Positions 37,396-45,922 of a stretch of DNA of 64,000 nucleotides are shown here, in pieces. The DNA comes from Bacteroidota bacterium. GTDB lineage: Bacteria > Bacteroidota > Bacteroidia > B-17B0 > Aurantibacillaceae. Every line of letters begins with the position of its first letter. Positions within the stretch are counted from its first letter, which is position 1. The notes beneath the pieces are model-generated. The model ran no database searches. It was given only the letters and a program-made list of their open reading frames with translations, and was not told where the DNA came from. The stretch spans positions 1 through 64,000 of the forward strand of contig JAUXZS010000061.1 in assembly GCA_030692515.1 (NCBI GenBank), in the 5' to 3' direction. The position numbers were made by a program, and so were the translations under genes.

Positions 37396-38265
37396 ATGCT
37401 CTCATCTATAAAAACATATTTTTCTTTAATAAAATTTAGTCACACTATTTTTGCTTTACCCTTTGCAATAATTGGATTTAGTTTAGCTATAAGTAATCAA
37501 AATTACAGTTTCAATTTGCAAAAATTTCTATTGGTAATAGCATGTATGGTATTTGCTAGAAGCGCTGCCATGGCTTTTAATCGTTACATTGATAGAAAAT
37601 TTGATGGCCAAAATCCACGAACAATTGTTCGCGAAATTCCTTCCGGCAAAATTTCACCAACAGCAGCATTACTTTTTGTAATTATTTGTTGTTTTGGTTT
37701 TGTTGCATCTGCCTTTTTAATAAATAAATTATGTTTTTATTTATCACCAATAGCTTTAATTGTAGTATTGGGTTATAGTTTCACAAAACGGTTTACACCA
37801 TTATGTCATTTAATTTTAGGATTGGGACTGGCACTTGCTCCTATTGGTGCGTATTTAGCCTTAACCGAAAGGTTTGATGTTTTACCTCTACTTTTTAGTG
37901 CGATTGTATTTTTTTGGGTAAGTGGTTTTGATATTATTTATGCTTTACAAGATGATGAATTTGATAAGAGTCAAAATTTAAAATCTATTCCGGTTTATTT
38001 AGGGAGAAAAAATGCTCTTGTGCTTTCAAGAATTTTTCATTTTACAACCTTTCTTTTAGTTGTAACAGCCTTTTTTTATGGTAATTTTTATTGGCCATTT
38101 ATAGTTGGTGCATTAGCATTTAGCAGCTTATTATTTTACCAGCACACATTAGTAAAGCCAAATGATTTAAGTAAAGTTACTTTAGCTTTTGGTACAACCA
38201 ACGGCATTGCCAGCGTTGTGTTTTGTGTATTTGTTTGTTCAGATATTTTTTTAAGAATAACATAA
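37396..38265 (+). CDS. UbiA-family prenyltransferase, MqnP-like
   Basis: 289-aa inner-membrane enzyme with eight or nine helices. Aspartate motifs are N62RYID66RKFD70 and the second DDEFDKSQN. ARSAAMAFNRYIDRKFDGQN is characteristic of the UbiA-like group linked to the futalosine menaquinone pathway (MqnP) rather than of heme O synthase. Prenylation of a menaquinone precursor is likely; other mqn genes are not in the window. Its stop overlaps the next start by 1 nt (TAATG). Confidence 0.85.
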   Translation: MLSSIKTYFSLIKFSHTIFALPFAIIGFSLAISNQNYSFNLQKFLLVIACMVFARSAAMAFNRYIDRKFDGQNPRTIVREIPSGKISPTAALLFVIICCFGFVASAFLINKLCFYLSPIALIVVLGYSFTKRFTPLCHLILGLGLALAPIGAYLALTERFDVLPLLFSAIVFFWVSGFDIIYALQDDEFDKSQNLKSIPVYLGRKNALVLSRIFHFTTFLLVVTAFFYGNFYWPFIVGALAFSSLLFYQHTLVKPNDLSKVTLAFGTTNGIASVVFCVFVCSDIFLRIT

Positions 38266-38912
38266 TGATTTATATTTTAAAAAAAATATTAAAACTCTTA
38301 ATTTACTCCTCTTTATCGATTCTACTAATTGTAACTATCTGCAATATGGTAGTTTTTAATTCAACAAAAAATCAATTGTATAATGATGTAAAAAGCATTC
38401 CAAAAACAAAAGTAGGAATTGTGTTAGGCACCTCTCGTTTATTACGAAACGGCACCAAAAATTTATATTTTTCTTACAGAATAAATGCTGCTAAACTATT
38501 ATTTGAATCTAAAAAAGTTAGTTATTTAATCTTAAGCGGTGATAATAGAGTGGACGAATATAACGAACCTAAAGATATGCACGATGCATTGATAGCATTG
38601 GGTGTTCCAGATTCTTGTTTAATTTTAGACTATGCCGGTTTAAGAACTTTTGATAGCATGGTAAGAAGTAAAGAAGTATTTGGCCAAGATAGTATAATAG
38701 TAATTTCACAAGAATTCCATAATGCCAGAGCTGTTTATATTAGTAATAAAATTGGCTTAACTGCTTTTGGGTTCAATGCTCAAAAAGTAACTACACAACA
38801 AGCGGTAAAAATTAAATTCAGAGAGTATTTTTCAAGAACTAAATGCATTTTGGACTTATATATTTTAAACACAAAACCTAAACACTTAGGAAAAAAAATT
38901 AAAATCGGTTAA
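38265..38912 (+). CDS. SanA/YdcF-like DUF218 protein
   Basis: 215-aa protein with one N-terminal membrane helix (about 12-32) and a DUF218 domain. Key segments are GIVLGTSRLLRNG, YLILSGDNR, YAGLRTFDSMVRSKEVFG and ISQEFHNARAVYIS. SanA of E. coli affects envelope permeability to vancomycin; the mechanism is not established. I chose ATG 38265, overlapping the ubiA stop, over an ATG at 38223 inside ubiA. Confidence 0.88.
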   Translation: MIYILKKILKLLIYSSLSILLIVTICNMVVFNSTKNQLYNDVKSIPKTKVGIVLGTSRLLRNGTKNLYFSYRINAAKLLFESKKVSYLILSGDNRVDEYNEPKDMHDALIALGVPDSCLILDYAGLRTFDSMVRSKEVFGQDSIIVISQEFHNARAVYISNKIGLTAFGFNAQKVTTQQAVKIKFREYFSRTKCILDLYILNTKPKHLGKKIKIG

Positions 38913-38981
38913 AACCATTATTTGTGAAAAACTTTTTTTATTTGTTTAAATATATTTTTCATACCTTGTTATTGCCTTTAT

Positions 38982-39072
38982 GTTGGAGTTCATAGCAATC
39001 CAATTTGGAAATTTTAAATTTCAAATTCACAGCTAACTGACATAGAAATTTTAAAATGCTATGAACTCTAAC
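38982..39072. repeat. 91-bp intergenic inverted-repeat element
   Basis: GTTGGAGTTCATAGCA (38982-38997) and TGCTATGAACTCTAAC (39057-39072) are inverted copies with one mismatch, 59 bp apart. It is a MITE-like or structured intergenic element without a gene. Confidence 0.65.
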
Positions 39073-39116
39073 TAAGGACAACTGTTTAAATTTATATTAA
39101 TATAAGAATACATAAA

Positions 39117-39500
39117 ATGGAAAAGTACTCAATTGAAGGAACCGTAAAAACACCAACAATTAATTTTGACCTTATTAAAGGAGAATTAGAAATTCATGGG
39201 AATTCAATTCCAGAGAATTCTGTAGATTTTTACAAGCCATTAATTGAAGCCTTGGATAGATATGCAGAATCTGCAAAGCCAACTACTACTGTTACTTTTA
39301 ACATGAGATATTTTAACACTAGCTCCTCAAAAAGAATTTTAGATGTTTTTAAAAAATTAGAAAATTTAAATAGAGCCGGAAATAGCGCTGTAACTGTAAA
39401 TTGGGTGTATGAGGACGATGACGATGATATGTTAGAGGCAGGAGAAGATTATGAATCTGTAGTTGACCTAACCTTTAAAATGGTTCCTGTAAAAGTATAA
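39117..39500 (+). CDS. SiaC-family regulatory phosphoprotein
   Basis: 127-aa DUF1987 protein. The family hallmark MRYFNTSSSKRILDVF is present and its Thr is residue 68, matching the phospho-Thr position reported for Pseudomonas SiaC. In that system a SiaB kinase and the SiaA SpoIIE/PP2C phosphatase switch SiaC, which controls a diguanylate cyclase and aggregation. No kinase lies next to it here; a membrane SpoIIE phosphatase lies 20 kb away at 60074. Cytoplasmic, no signal peptide; a short acidic loop EDDDDDMLEAGED is notable. Confidence 0.88.
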   Translation: MEKYSIEGTVKTPTINFDLIKGELEIHGNSIPENSVDFYKPLIEALDRYAESAKPTTTVTFNMRYFNTSSSKRILDVFKKLENLNRAGNSAVTVNWVYEDDDDDMLEAGEDYESVVDLTFKMVPVKV

Positions 39501-39509
39501 AAAAGCTAA

Positions 39510-40337
39510 TTACTTTTTAAAATCAAATCTTAAACCAGCTGTTAGTGTTAATTGTCCTGTAAAAAATTTATGGCTGGCATTTCCGTTACCTGAACCTAAA
39601 ACAAGGCTTTTTCTGTAGTTGGCATAGGAACCTTTACCCACGATTTCAAAAAAACCATTTCTTAAAAATTCCATTCTAAGTCCACTCTCTACACCAACAA
39701 TCCAACCAGCAATGTGCCAGTCGTTATTTAAATTTTCGCCAAACAAAGTAACATCCGTGCGTGGACGTACTACTCCGGCTCCTGGCTTTAAAACATAAGA
39801 AAGCGCGAAATGCTTTGAAGGTTTATAAAATTCCCACGTTCTTACAGCATTTAACATCCAAAAATTAGCCCCATCAGTATGTTCAAAATGGACAAATGTT
39901 TGAGGATTTAAAACAGAATCGCCATCAACCGCATAACCATTAATCTGCCCTTTAACTCTTGCAGTTTGAAAATCATTAACAACATATTTTGTATGATCAA
40001 AATTTAATTCAATTCCCCATTTTGAGTTAAATGAATAGCCAATCCTGAAAACAAATTGTGGCACTGTTATGTTAACTACATCTTTTAATTTATCAAAATC
40101 AGGTTTATCAGAAGCTGTAACGTCGTAAATTGTAAAGTCGTAATTTTTAATTGGACCATCTGTTACATAGGGTTCGCCAGAAGAATTGGTAAAATGGATT
40201 GAGCTTTTACTATAAGCTGCTTTAGTATAACCCCAGCTAAAATACAATTGAGACGTTTTCTTTTTTAAAGAATCGCTTTGAGAAAAAGAACTAAGAACTA
40301 AACAAGAAATAAAAACAAAAAAAAGTGTGTTACGCAT
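39510..40337 (-). CDS. Outer-membrane beta-barrel protein in the porX-tsaE operon
   Basis: 275-aa protein with a signal peptide (1-19, ending SFS/Q) and strand-rich sequence ending GLRFDFKK. The segment YSFNSKWGIELNFDHTKYVV suggests an eight-stranded OmpW/OmpX-like or acyloxyacyl-hydrolase-like barrel; no catalytic residues recognised. It begins only 3 nt after tsaE, so it appears to be co-transcribed with porX and tsaE. Confidence 0.75.
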   Translation of the reverse strand: MRNTLFFVFISCLVLSSFSQSDSLKKKTSQLYFSWGYTKAAYSKSSIHFTNSSGEPYVTDGPIKNYDFTIYDVTASDKPDFDKLKDVVNITVPQFVFRIGYSFNSKWGIELNFDHTKYVVNDFQTARVKGQINGYAVDGDSVLNPQTFVHFEHTDGANFWMLNAVRTWEFYKPSKHFALSYVLKPGAGVVRPRTDVTLFGENLNNDWHIAGWIVGVESGLRMEFLRNGFFEIVGKGSYANYRKSLVLGSGNGNASHKFFTGQLTLTAGLRFDFKK

Positions 40338-40340
40338 TAA

Positions 40341-40766
40341 TTATTTTTTGATGACGCGAATGTAACGAATATTTTCTACGACTTCAATTTCAATTCTTTT
40401 ATAATTGCCTTTTATCATATTTTCAATCAACTCGGGCCATTCAAAAAAACAATAATTATAAGAATCTAAATATTCTTCAATCCCTAAATCAAGGAGTTCT
40501 TCAACATTCTTTAATCTGTATAAATCAAAATGAAAAATTTTGCCCTCGGGGTAATGGTATTCGTTTATGATAGAATATGTAGGGCTACTAAAACTATCAG
40601 TACTTCCTAATGCAAGGCAAATCTCTTTTATTAATGTTGTTTTACCGGCACCCATTGGGGCATCAAACAAAATAACTTTTTGATTGCCGAACAAATCTAA
40701 AATAGGTTTAGCAAGGTATTTTAGTTCTTTTTCTTCCTTTACTGTTATTTCTAAAACCGAGCTCAT
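40341..40766 (-). CDS. tsaE: tRNA threonylcarbamoyladenosine synthesis ATPase TsaE
   Basis: 141-aa ATPase of the TsaBDE complex that makes t6A37 in ANN-decoding tRNAs. Walker A is GAGKTTLIKEI; FSSPTYSIINEY and HFDLYRLKNVEELLDLG are family motifs. It lies 17 nt after porX. The tsaE-porX neighbourhood is a familiar arrangement in Bacteroidota. Confidence 0.95.
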   Translation of the reverse strand: MSSVLEITVKEEKELKYLAKPILDLFGNQKVILFDAPMGAGKTTLIKEICLALGSTDSFSSPTYSIINEYHYPEGKIFHFDLYRLKNVEELLDLGIEEYLDSYNYCFFEWPELIENMIKGNYKRIEIEVVENIRYIRVIKK

Positions 40767-40783
40767 AAAAATTCTAGAACAAA

Positions 40784-42340
40784 TTATTTTGCTGTTAAAA
40801 CAATGTAGGGAATAATAACCTCCTCTAAACTTACACCGCCGTGTTGAAAAGTGTTTTTATAATAATTTACATAATGATTAAAATTGTTTGGATAAGCAAA
40901 AAACCTGTCCTCCCTAGCAAACACAAAACGCGAACTTGGATGCTGTATTGGCAAATAGGCATCAGCCGGGTTCTTAATCTCAAAAACTTCTTTATAATTA
41001 TATTCTAACGCTTTACCTTGTTTATATCGTAAATTAGAATTCACATTTTTATCGCCTAAAATTTTGGTTGGTTCTTTTACATGCACTGTTCCATGATCGG
41101 TAGTAATAACAACTTTAATTTTTTTATCGGCTAATTGCTTTATAATATCAAACAAAGGCGAATGCTCGAACCAGCTTTTAGTAATGCTTCTGTAAGAAGT
41201 TTCGTTTTCTGCTAATTCACGAATTACTTCCATCTCGGTGCGGGCATGACTAAGCATATCTACAAAATTATAAACAATCACATTTAATTTATTTTGAAGT
41301 AAATTACTTAAGTTATCCGATAATTTTTTACCAGCATTAAAATTGGTTATTTTGTTATAACTCATTTTAATATCCTTACCCAAACGTTTAAGTTGCGCTT
41401 GCAAAAATGCCTCCTCATGCATGTTCTTGCCTCCTTCTTCTTCATCATTTAACCAAAAATTAGGAAACATTTTTTCCATTTCACTTGGCATTAATCCACT
41501 AAAAATAGCGTTACGAGAATATTGAGTTGCCGTTGGTAAAATGCTATAATAAGCCTCTTCGGTTTCTACCTGATAATAATCTTGAATAATTGGTTGAATA
41601 ACTTTCCATTGATCTAAACGTAAATTATCAATTAAAAGCAAAAAAACTGGTTCGTCTTTAACCAACTCTTTCAAAAATTTATTTTTAAAAAGAGTATGAC
41701 TCATAACCGGTGGGTTGGCATTTTTTCCATTCACCCAATTAATATAATTTTTCTCTACAAATTTAAAAAACTGGGTATTTGCGTCAGACTTCTGCATTTT
41801 TAAAACATCCAACATGCTTTTGTCTTGAAGCTTATCCATTTCCAACTCCCAATAAATAATCTTTTTGTAAACTTCAATCCATTCTTGCCAAGATAAATTA
41901 TCGTTAATAGTCATCCCTATTTGACCAAATTCTTTACGATAATCTGTATTTGTTTTTTCGCTCACTAAACGCTTGTTATCTAGCGCTTTTTTAAGCGATA
42001 ATAAAATTTGATTAGGATTTACAGGCTTAATAAGATAATCTGCTATTTTCCCACCAATAGCTTCATTCATAATATGTTCTTCCTCACTTTTAGTGATCAT
42101 TATTACCGGCAAATCATTATTTACCTGTTTTATTTTTAAAAGGGTATCCAATCCTGATAGACCGGGCATATTTTCATCAAGCAGTACCGCATTAAGCGCT
42201 TTATTTTCTTTTACTATATCCAAAGCTTCATCACCACTCATGGCTGTAATAACCTCATACCCTTTGTCGTTCAGAAATAATATATGTGGTTTTAAGAGAG
42301 TTATCTCATCATCAGCCCAAAGAATTTTAATTTTATCCAT
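40784..42340 (-). CDS. porX: PorX-like response regulator with PglZ phosphatase domain
   Basis: 518-aa cytoplasmic protein. Receiver domain at 1-120 with ADDE (9-12), phospho-acceptor D55 (VLLDENMPG) and K105; a middle helical linker; and a PglZ/alkaline phosphatase-like domain (about 200-518) with LLIDNLRLDQW, TATQYSRNAIFSG and a metal-binding TTDHGT. PorX is the T9SS two-component regulator in Porphyromonas, paired with PorY and linked to sigma P. The several T9SS substrates in this window fit that role. First gene of a porX-tsaE-OM barrel operon. Confidence 0.92.
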   Translation of the reverse strand: MDKIKILWADDEITLLKPHILFLNDKGYEVITAMSGDEALDIVKENKALNAVLLDENMPGLSGLDTLLKIKQVNNDLPVIMITKSEEEHIMNEAIGGKIADYLIKPVNPNQILLSLKKALDNKRLVSEKTNTDYRKEFGQIGMTINDNLSWQEWIEVYKKIIYWELEMDKLQDKSMLDVLKMQKSDANTQFFKFVEKNYINWVNGKNANPPVMSHTLFKNKFLKELVKDEPVFLLLIDNLRLDQWKVIQPIIQDYYQVETEEAYYSILPTATQYSRNAIFSGLMPSEMEKMFPNFWLNDEEEGGKNMHEEAFLQAQLKRLGKDIKMSYNKITNFNAGKKLSDNLSNLLQNKLNVIVYNFVDMLSHARTEMEVIRELAENETSYRSITKSWFEHSPLFDIIKQLADKKIKVVITTDHGTVHVKEPTKILGDKNVNSNLRYKQGKALEYNYKEVFEIKNPADAYLPIQHPSSRFVFAREDRFFAYPNNFNHYVNYYKNTFQHGGVSLEEVIIPYIVLTAK

Positions 42341-42424
42341 TAATAGTGGTTTTATTACAAATAACGTATTAAATTTAGCTCTATTATATAATTTAACGAA
42401 TTTTAATTATAAGTTTTACAGCTA

Positions 42425-43660
42425 ATGCCAATAAACAAACGTAAAATAATTAACGATCCCATTTATGGATTTGTTACTATACCAAACGAATTAATTTACG
42501 ATCTTTTAAATCATCCCTATTTTCAGCGTTTGCGAAGAATAAAGCAATTAGGTTTAACTAATTTAGTTTATCCGGGAGCGTTACATACTCGCTTTCATCA
42601 TGCTATTGGCGCCATGCATTTAATGCAAGAAGCAGTATTTACCTTAAGACAAAAAGATATTGCAATTTCAGAAGAAGAAGAACAAGCTGTATTAGTTGCA
42701 ATTTTATTACATGATATTGGACATGGTCCATTTTCGCATGCTTTAGAGCATAGTATTGTTAAAGGTATTAATCACGAAACATTGAGTAGCTTATTTATGG
42801 ATAAGCTAAATAAAGAATTTAAAGGCAAATTAAGTTTAGCCATAAAAATTTTTAACGATAAATACAAAAAACAATTTTTGCATCAATTGGTAAGTTCGCA
42901 ATTAGATATGGATAGATTAGACTATTTAAAGCGAGATAGTTTTTTTACAGGAGTTAGCGAGGGTGTAATTAGCAGCGATAGAATAATTAAAATGCTTAAT
43001 GTTGTTAGAAATGAATTAGTAGTTGAAAATAAAGCTATTTATAGTATTGAAAAGTTTTTAATTGCGCGTAGATTAATGTATTGGCAAGTATATTTGCATA
43101 AAACAGTTTTAAGTGCCGAAACTTTACTCGTAAATATTTTAAAGCGAGCAAAAGAATTATCTGCCCAAGGCAAAGAGTTATTTGGAACCCCTACTCTACT
43201 TTTATTCTTAAAAAATAATTTTACTGAGGCTGATTTTGAAAAAGATGTTCTTTTATTAGACAAGTTTTCGAAGCTGGATGATAATGATATTATAACCTCT
43301 ATAAAAGTTTGGGTTGAAAATGAAGATAAAATTTTAAGTAAATTATGTTCTAATTTATTAGATAGAAAATTATATAAAATTGAAATTCAAAACAAAGCCA
43401 TTGCAACCTCTTATAAAAACAATATAATTGAAAAAGTTTGTGAACAATATAAAATTAGTCGTAAAGAAGCCAGTTATTTTGTTTTTACAGATACGGTAAA
43501 CAATAGTGCTTATAATGCCACCAACTTTAAAATTAACATCTTAATGAGCAATGGTGAACTTATAGATGTTGCCGATGCTAGCGATCAATTAAATCTTCAA
43601 AGCTTAAGTACTACAGTAACAAAACATTTTATTTGTTACCCAAAAGATCTAAAAATTTAA
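42425..43660 (+). CDS. HD-domain phosphohydrolase
   Basis: 411-aa metal-dependent phosphohydrolase related to dGTPases/SAMHD1. The HD motifs are HTRFHHAIG (first His), LLHDIGHGPFSH (HD) and DMDRLDYLKRD (last Asp). The N-terminal KIINDPIYGFVTIPNELIYDLLNHPYFQRLRRI is typical. Substrate is uncertain; a nucleotide triphosphate is likely from the family. Divergent from porX with an 84-bp shared upstream region. Confidence 0.9.
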   Translation: MPINKRKIINDPIYGFVTIPNELIYDLLNHPYFQRLRRIKQLGLTNLVYPGALHTRFHHAIGAMHLMQEAVFTLRQKDIAISEEEEQAVLVAILLHDIGHGPFSHALEHSIVKGINHETLSSLFMDKLNKEFKGKLSLAIKIFNDKYKKQFLHQLVSSQLDMDRLDYLKRDSFFTGVSEGVISSDRIIKMLNVVRNELVVENKAIYSIEKFLIARRLMYWQVYLHKTVLSAETLLVNILKRAKELSAQGKELFGTPTLLLFLKNNFTEADFEKDVLLLDKFSKLDDNDIITSIKVWVENEDKILSKLCSNLLDRKLYKIEIQNKAIATSYKNNIIEKVCEQYKISRKEASYFVFTDTVNNSAYNATNFKINILMSNGELIDVADASDQLNLQSLSTTVTKHFICYPKDLKI

Positions 43661-43697
43661 TTTCTACCTCTCAAAAAAATAATTTTATGATGTTTTT

Positions 43698-43729
43698 TTT
43701 GCAAAAAATATAAATAAAATGTATTCTTA
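43698..43729 (+). promoter_or_regulatory. Predicted promoter of the M49-like gene
   Basis: TTTG (43698-43701), a 20-nt spacer and TATTCTTA (43722-43729), 18 nt before the ATG; the -7 element deviates at two positions. Confidence 0.4.
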
Positions 43730-43747
43730 CAATCTATTTCAAAAATT

Positions 43748-45835
43748 ATGAATAATTATTTTAAAATTGCAGCATTTACAATTGTATTAAGTTCTTGTCA
43801 TTCATCAGATAATGAATTATCAAATTTACAGGCTAAGCCAAAAAAAGATACACTCCAAGAAGTTATCCAACAAGAAAAATTCGAATATGTTGCCGAACAA
43901 TTTTCAGACCTTCGTGTTTTACGATATCATGTAAAAGATTTCGATAAAATTCCCCTACAAACAAAAACACTATTATATTATTTATACGAAGCGGCCCTTA
44001 GCGGCAGAGATATTATTTATGACCAAAATTATAAATACAATTTAGCTATTCGTAAAACATTAGAAGCTATAGTTTCTAACTATAATGGCAATGCAGAGGA
44101 TGAGCAATATCAAAAGCTATTGGTTTACGCAAAAAGAGTTTGGTTTAGTAATGGAATTCATCACCATTATAACATGGATAAAATATTACCAGAGTGCTCT
44201 AAAGATTTTTTCTTAGAAGTTGCGAATGATTTAGAACCTACTGAACTTCCTTTATCTGTAGGCGAAACAAAAACTCAATTTTTAAATTTTATTGCTAATC
44301 AAATTTTCGATCCAAAAATTGCTTCTAAAAAAGTGAGTTTAGATTCTAAAACAGACCTTGTAAAATCTTCGGCTGTAAATTTTTACGAAGGTGTAACACA
44401 AAAAGAAGCCTCTGATTTTTATACTGCACAAGTAAATAAAAGTAGTAACCAAAACCCAATGTATGGCTTAAATAGTAAGTTAGTTAAGGAAAACGGGAAA
44501 TTGGTTGAGAAAATATGGAAAGTTGGAGGAATGTATTCTGCTTCTATTGAAAAAATTGTTTATTGGTTAGAACAAGCAGCAACAGTTGCAGAAAATGAAG
44601 CTCAAAAAACTGCTTTAGAAAAATTAGTTAAATTTTATAAGAGTGGCGACCTAAATGATTTTGATGATTATAACATTGCTTGGGTTAATGATACTGCAAG
44701 TTCTGTAGATGTTGTAAATGGCTTTATAGAAGTTTACCAAGACCCATTAGGAAAAAAAGGTTCTTTCGAATCTGTAGTATCTGTAAAAGATTTTGAGGCT
44801 AGTAAAAGAATTGCAACTATTGGCAAAAACGCACAATGGTTTGAAGATAATTCTCCTCTTTTACCACAACATAAAAAGAAAAATGTAAAAGGGATATCTG
44901 CTAAAGTAATTAATGCCGTTGTTGAAAGTGGCGATTCATCACCAAGCACGCCAATTGGGATAAATTTACCAAACAACGAATGGATTAGAGAAGAAAAAGG
45001 AAGCAAATCTGTTAATCTTGGAAATATTGTTGAGGCTTATGAAGAAGCGGCAGGTGCAAATGTTACTGATGAATTTTATTATAATGATGAAATTAAAGGG
45101 CGTATTAAAACCTATGCTTCTTTAGCAGATAAATTGCATACTGATATGCATGAAGTAATTGGTCATGCAAGTGGAGTTATTGAACCAGGAATTGGTCAAC
45201 CTCAAGAAACACTTAAAAACTATTCAAGTGCTTTAGAAGAAGGCCGTGCTGATTTAGTTGCTTTGTATTACTTACTAGACCCAAAATTAGTTGAACTAGG
45301 AGTTATGCCAAATCTAGAGTGCGGTAAAGCGGCTTATGACGAATATATTACAAAAGGTTTAATTGTTCAATTATCTAGAATTAAATTAGGTAAAGAAATT
45401 GAAGAAGCTCACATGCGTAATCGTAAAATGGTTGCTGCATGGGCATTTGAAAAAGGGGCTAAAGAAAATGTAATCGAGAAAAAAGTTGAGAATGGAAAAA
45501 CGTATTTTGTTGTAAATGATTATAACAAGTTAAGAGTATTATTTGGTGAATTATTAAGAGAAATACAACGCGTAAAATCACAAGGAGACTATAAAGCCGG
45601 ACAAGCTTTGATTGAGAATTACGGCGTAAAAATTGATCAGGATTTACACAAAGAGATTTTGGAACGCTATTCACATCTTAAGATTGCACCATACGCGGGT
45701 TTTATTCAACCAAAACTTATTCCTATTATTGAGGGTGGAAAAATTATAGATGTAAAAATCGAATATCCAAAAGATTTTACCACTCAAATGCTTGAGTTAG
45801 GTAAAAAATATGGCTTTTTACCTGTTTTAAATTAA
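43748..45835 (+). CDS. Dipeptidyl-peptidase III-like lipoprotein (M49)
   Basis: 695-aa zinc peptidase. The motif HEVIGH (H468, H473) is the HExxGH zinc site of family M49, and EEGRAD (from about E497) supplies the third ligand. A short lipoprotein signal with LSSC (Cys17) directs it to the periplasmic or outer-membrane side, unlike most cytosolic DPP III. It probably releases dipeptides from peptide N-termini. Such proteins are sometimes mislabelled as dihydrofolate reductase; nothing here supports that. Confidence 0.9.
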   Translation: MNNYFKIAAFTIVLSSCHSSDNELSNLQAKPKKDTLQEVIQQEKFEYVAEQFSDLRVLRYHVKDFDKIPLQTKTLLYYLYEAALSGRDIIYDQNYKYNLAIRKTLEAIVSNYNGNAEDEQYQKLLVYAKRVWFSNGIHHHYNMDKILPECSKDFFLEVANDLEPTELPLSVGETKTQFLNFIANQIFDPKIASKKVSLDSKTDLVKSSAVNFYEGVTQKEASDFYTAQVNKSSNQNPMYGLNSKLVKENGKLVEKIWKVGGMYSASIEKIVYWLEQAATVAENEAQKTALEKLVKFYKSGDLNDFDDYNIAWVNDTASSVDVVNGFIEVYQDPLGKKGSFESVVSVKDFEASKRIATIGKNAQWFEDNSPLLPQHKKKNVKGISAKVINAVVESGDSSPSTPIGINLPNNEWIREEKGSKSVNLGNIVEAYEEAAGANVTDEFYYNDEIKGRIKTYASLADKLHTDMHEVIGHASGVIEPGIGQPQETLKNYSSALEEGRADLVALYYLLDPKLVELGVMPNLECGKAAYDEYITKGLIVQLSRIKLGKEIEEAHMRNRKMVAAWAFEKGAKENVIEKKVENGKTYFVVNDYNKLRVLFGELLREIQRVKSQGDYKAGQALIENYGVKIDQDLHKEILERYSHLKIAPYAGFIQPKLIPIIEGGKIIDVKIEYPKDFTTQMLELGKKYGFLPVLN

Positions 45836-45922
45836 ACAGAAAGACTATTGATAGTTAATATTTATAAAAAAGATTTTATAAGATTATAATTTTAGCTAAC
45901 TTACCTTAGTTAAAACTTATAA

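Noticed and set aside
43748-45835. Dihydrofolate reductase label
   Set aside because: The HEVIGH and EEGRAD zinc motifs identify an M49 peptidase; no DHFR feature is present.
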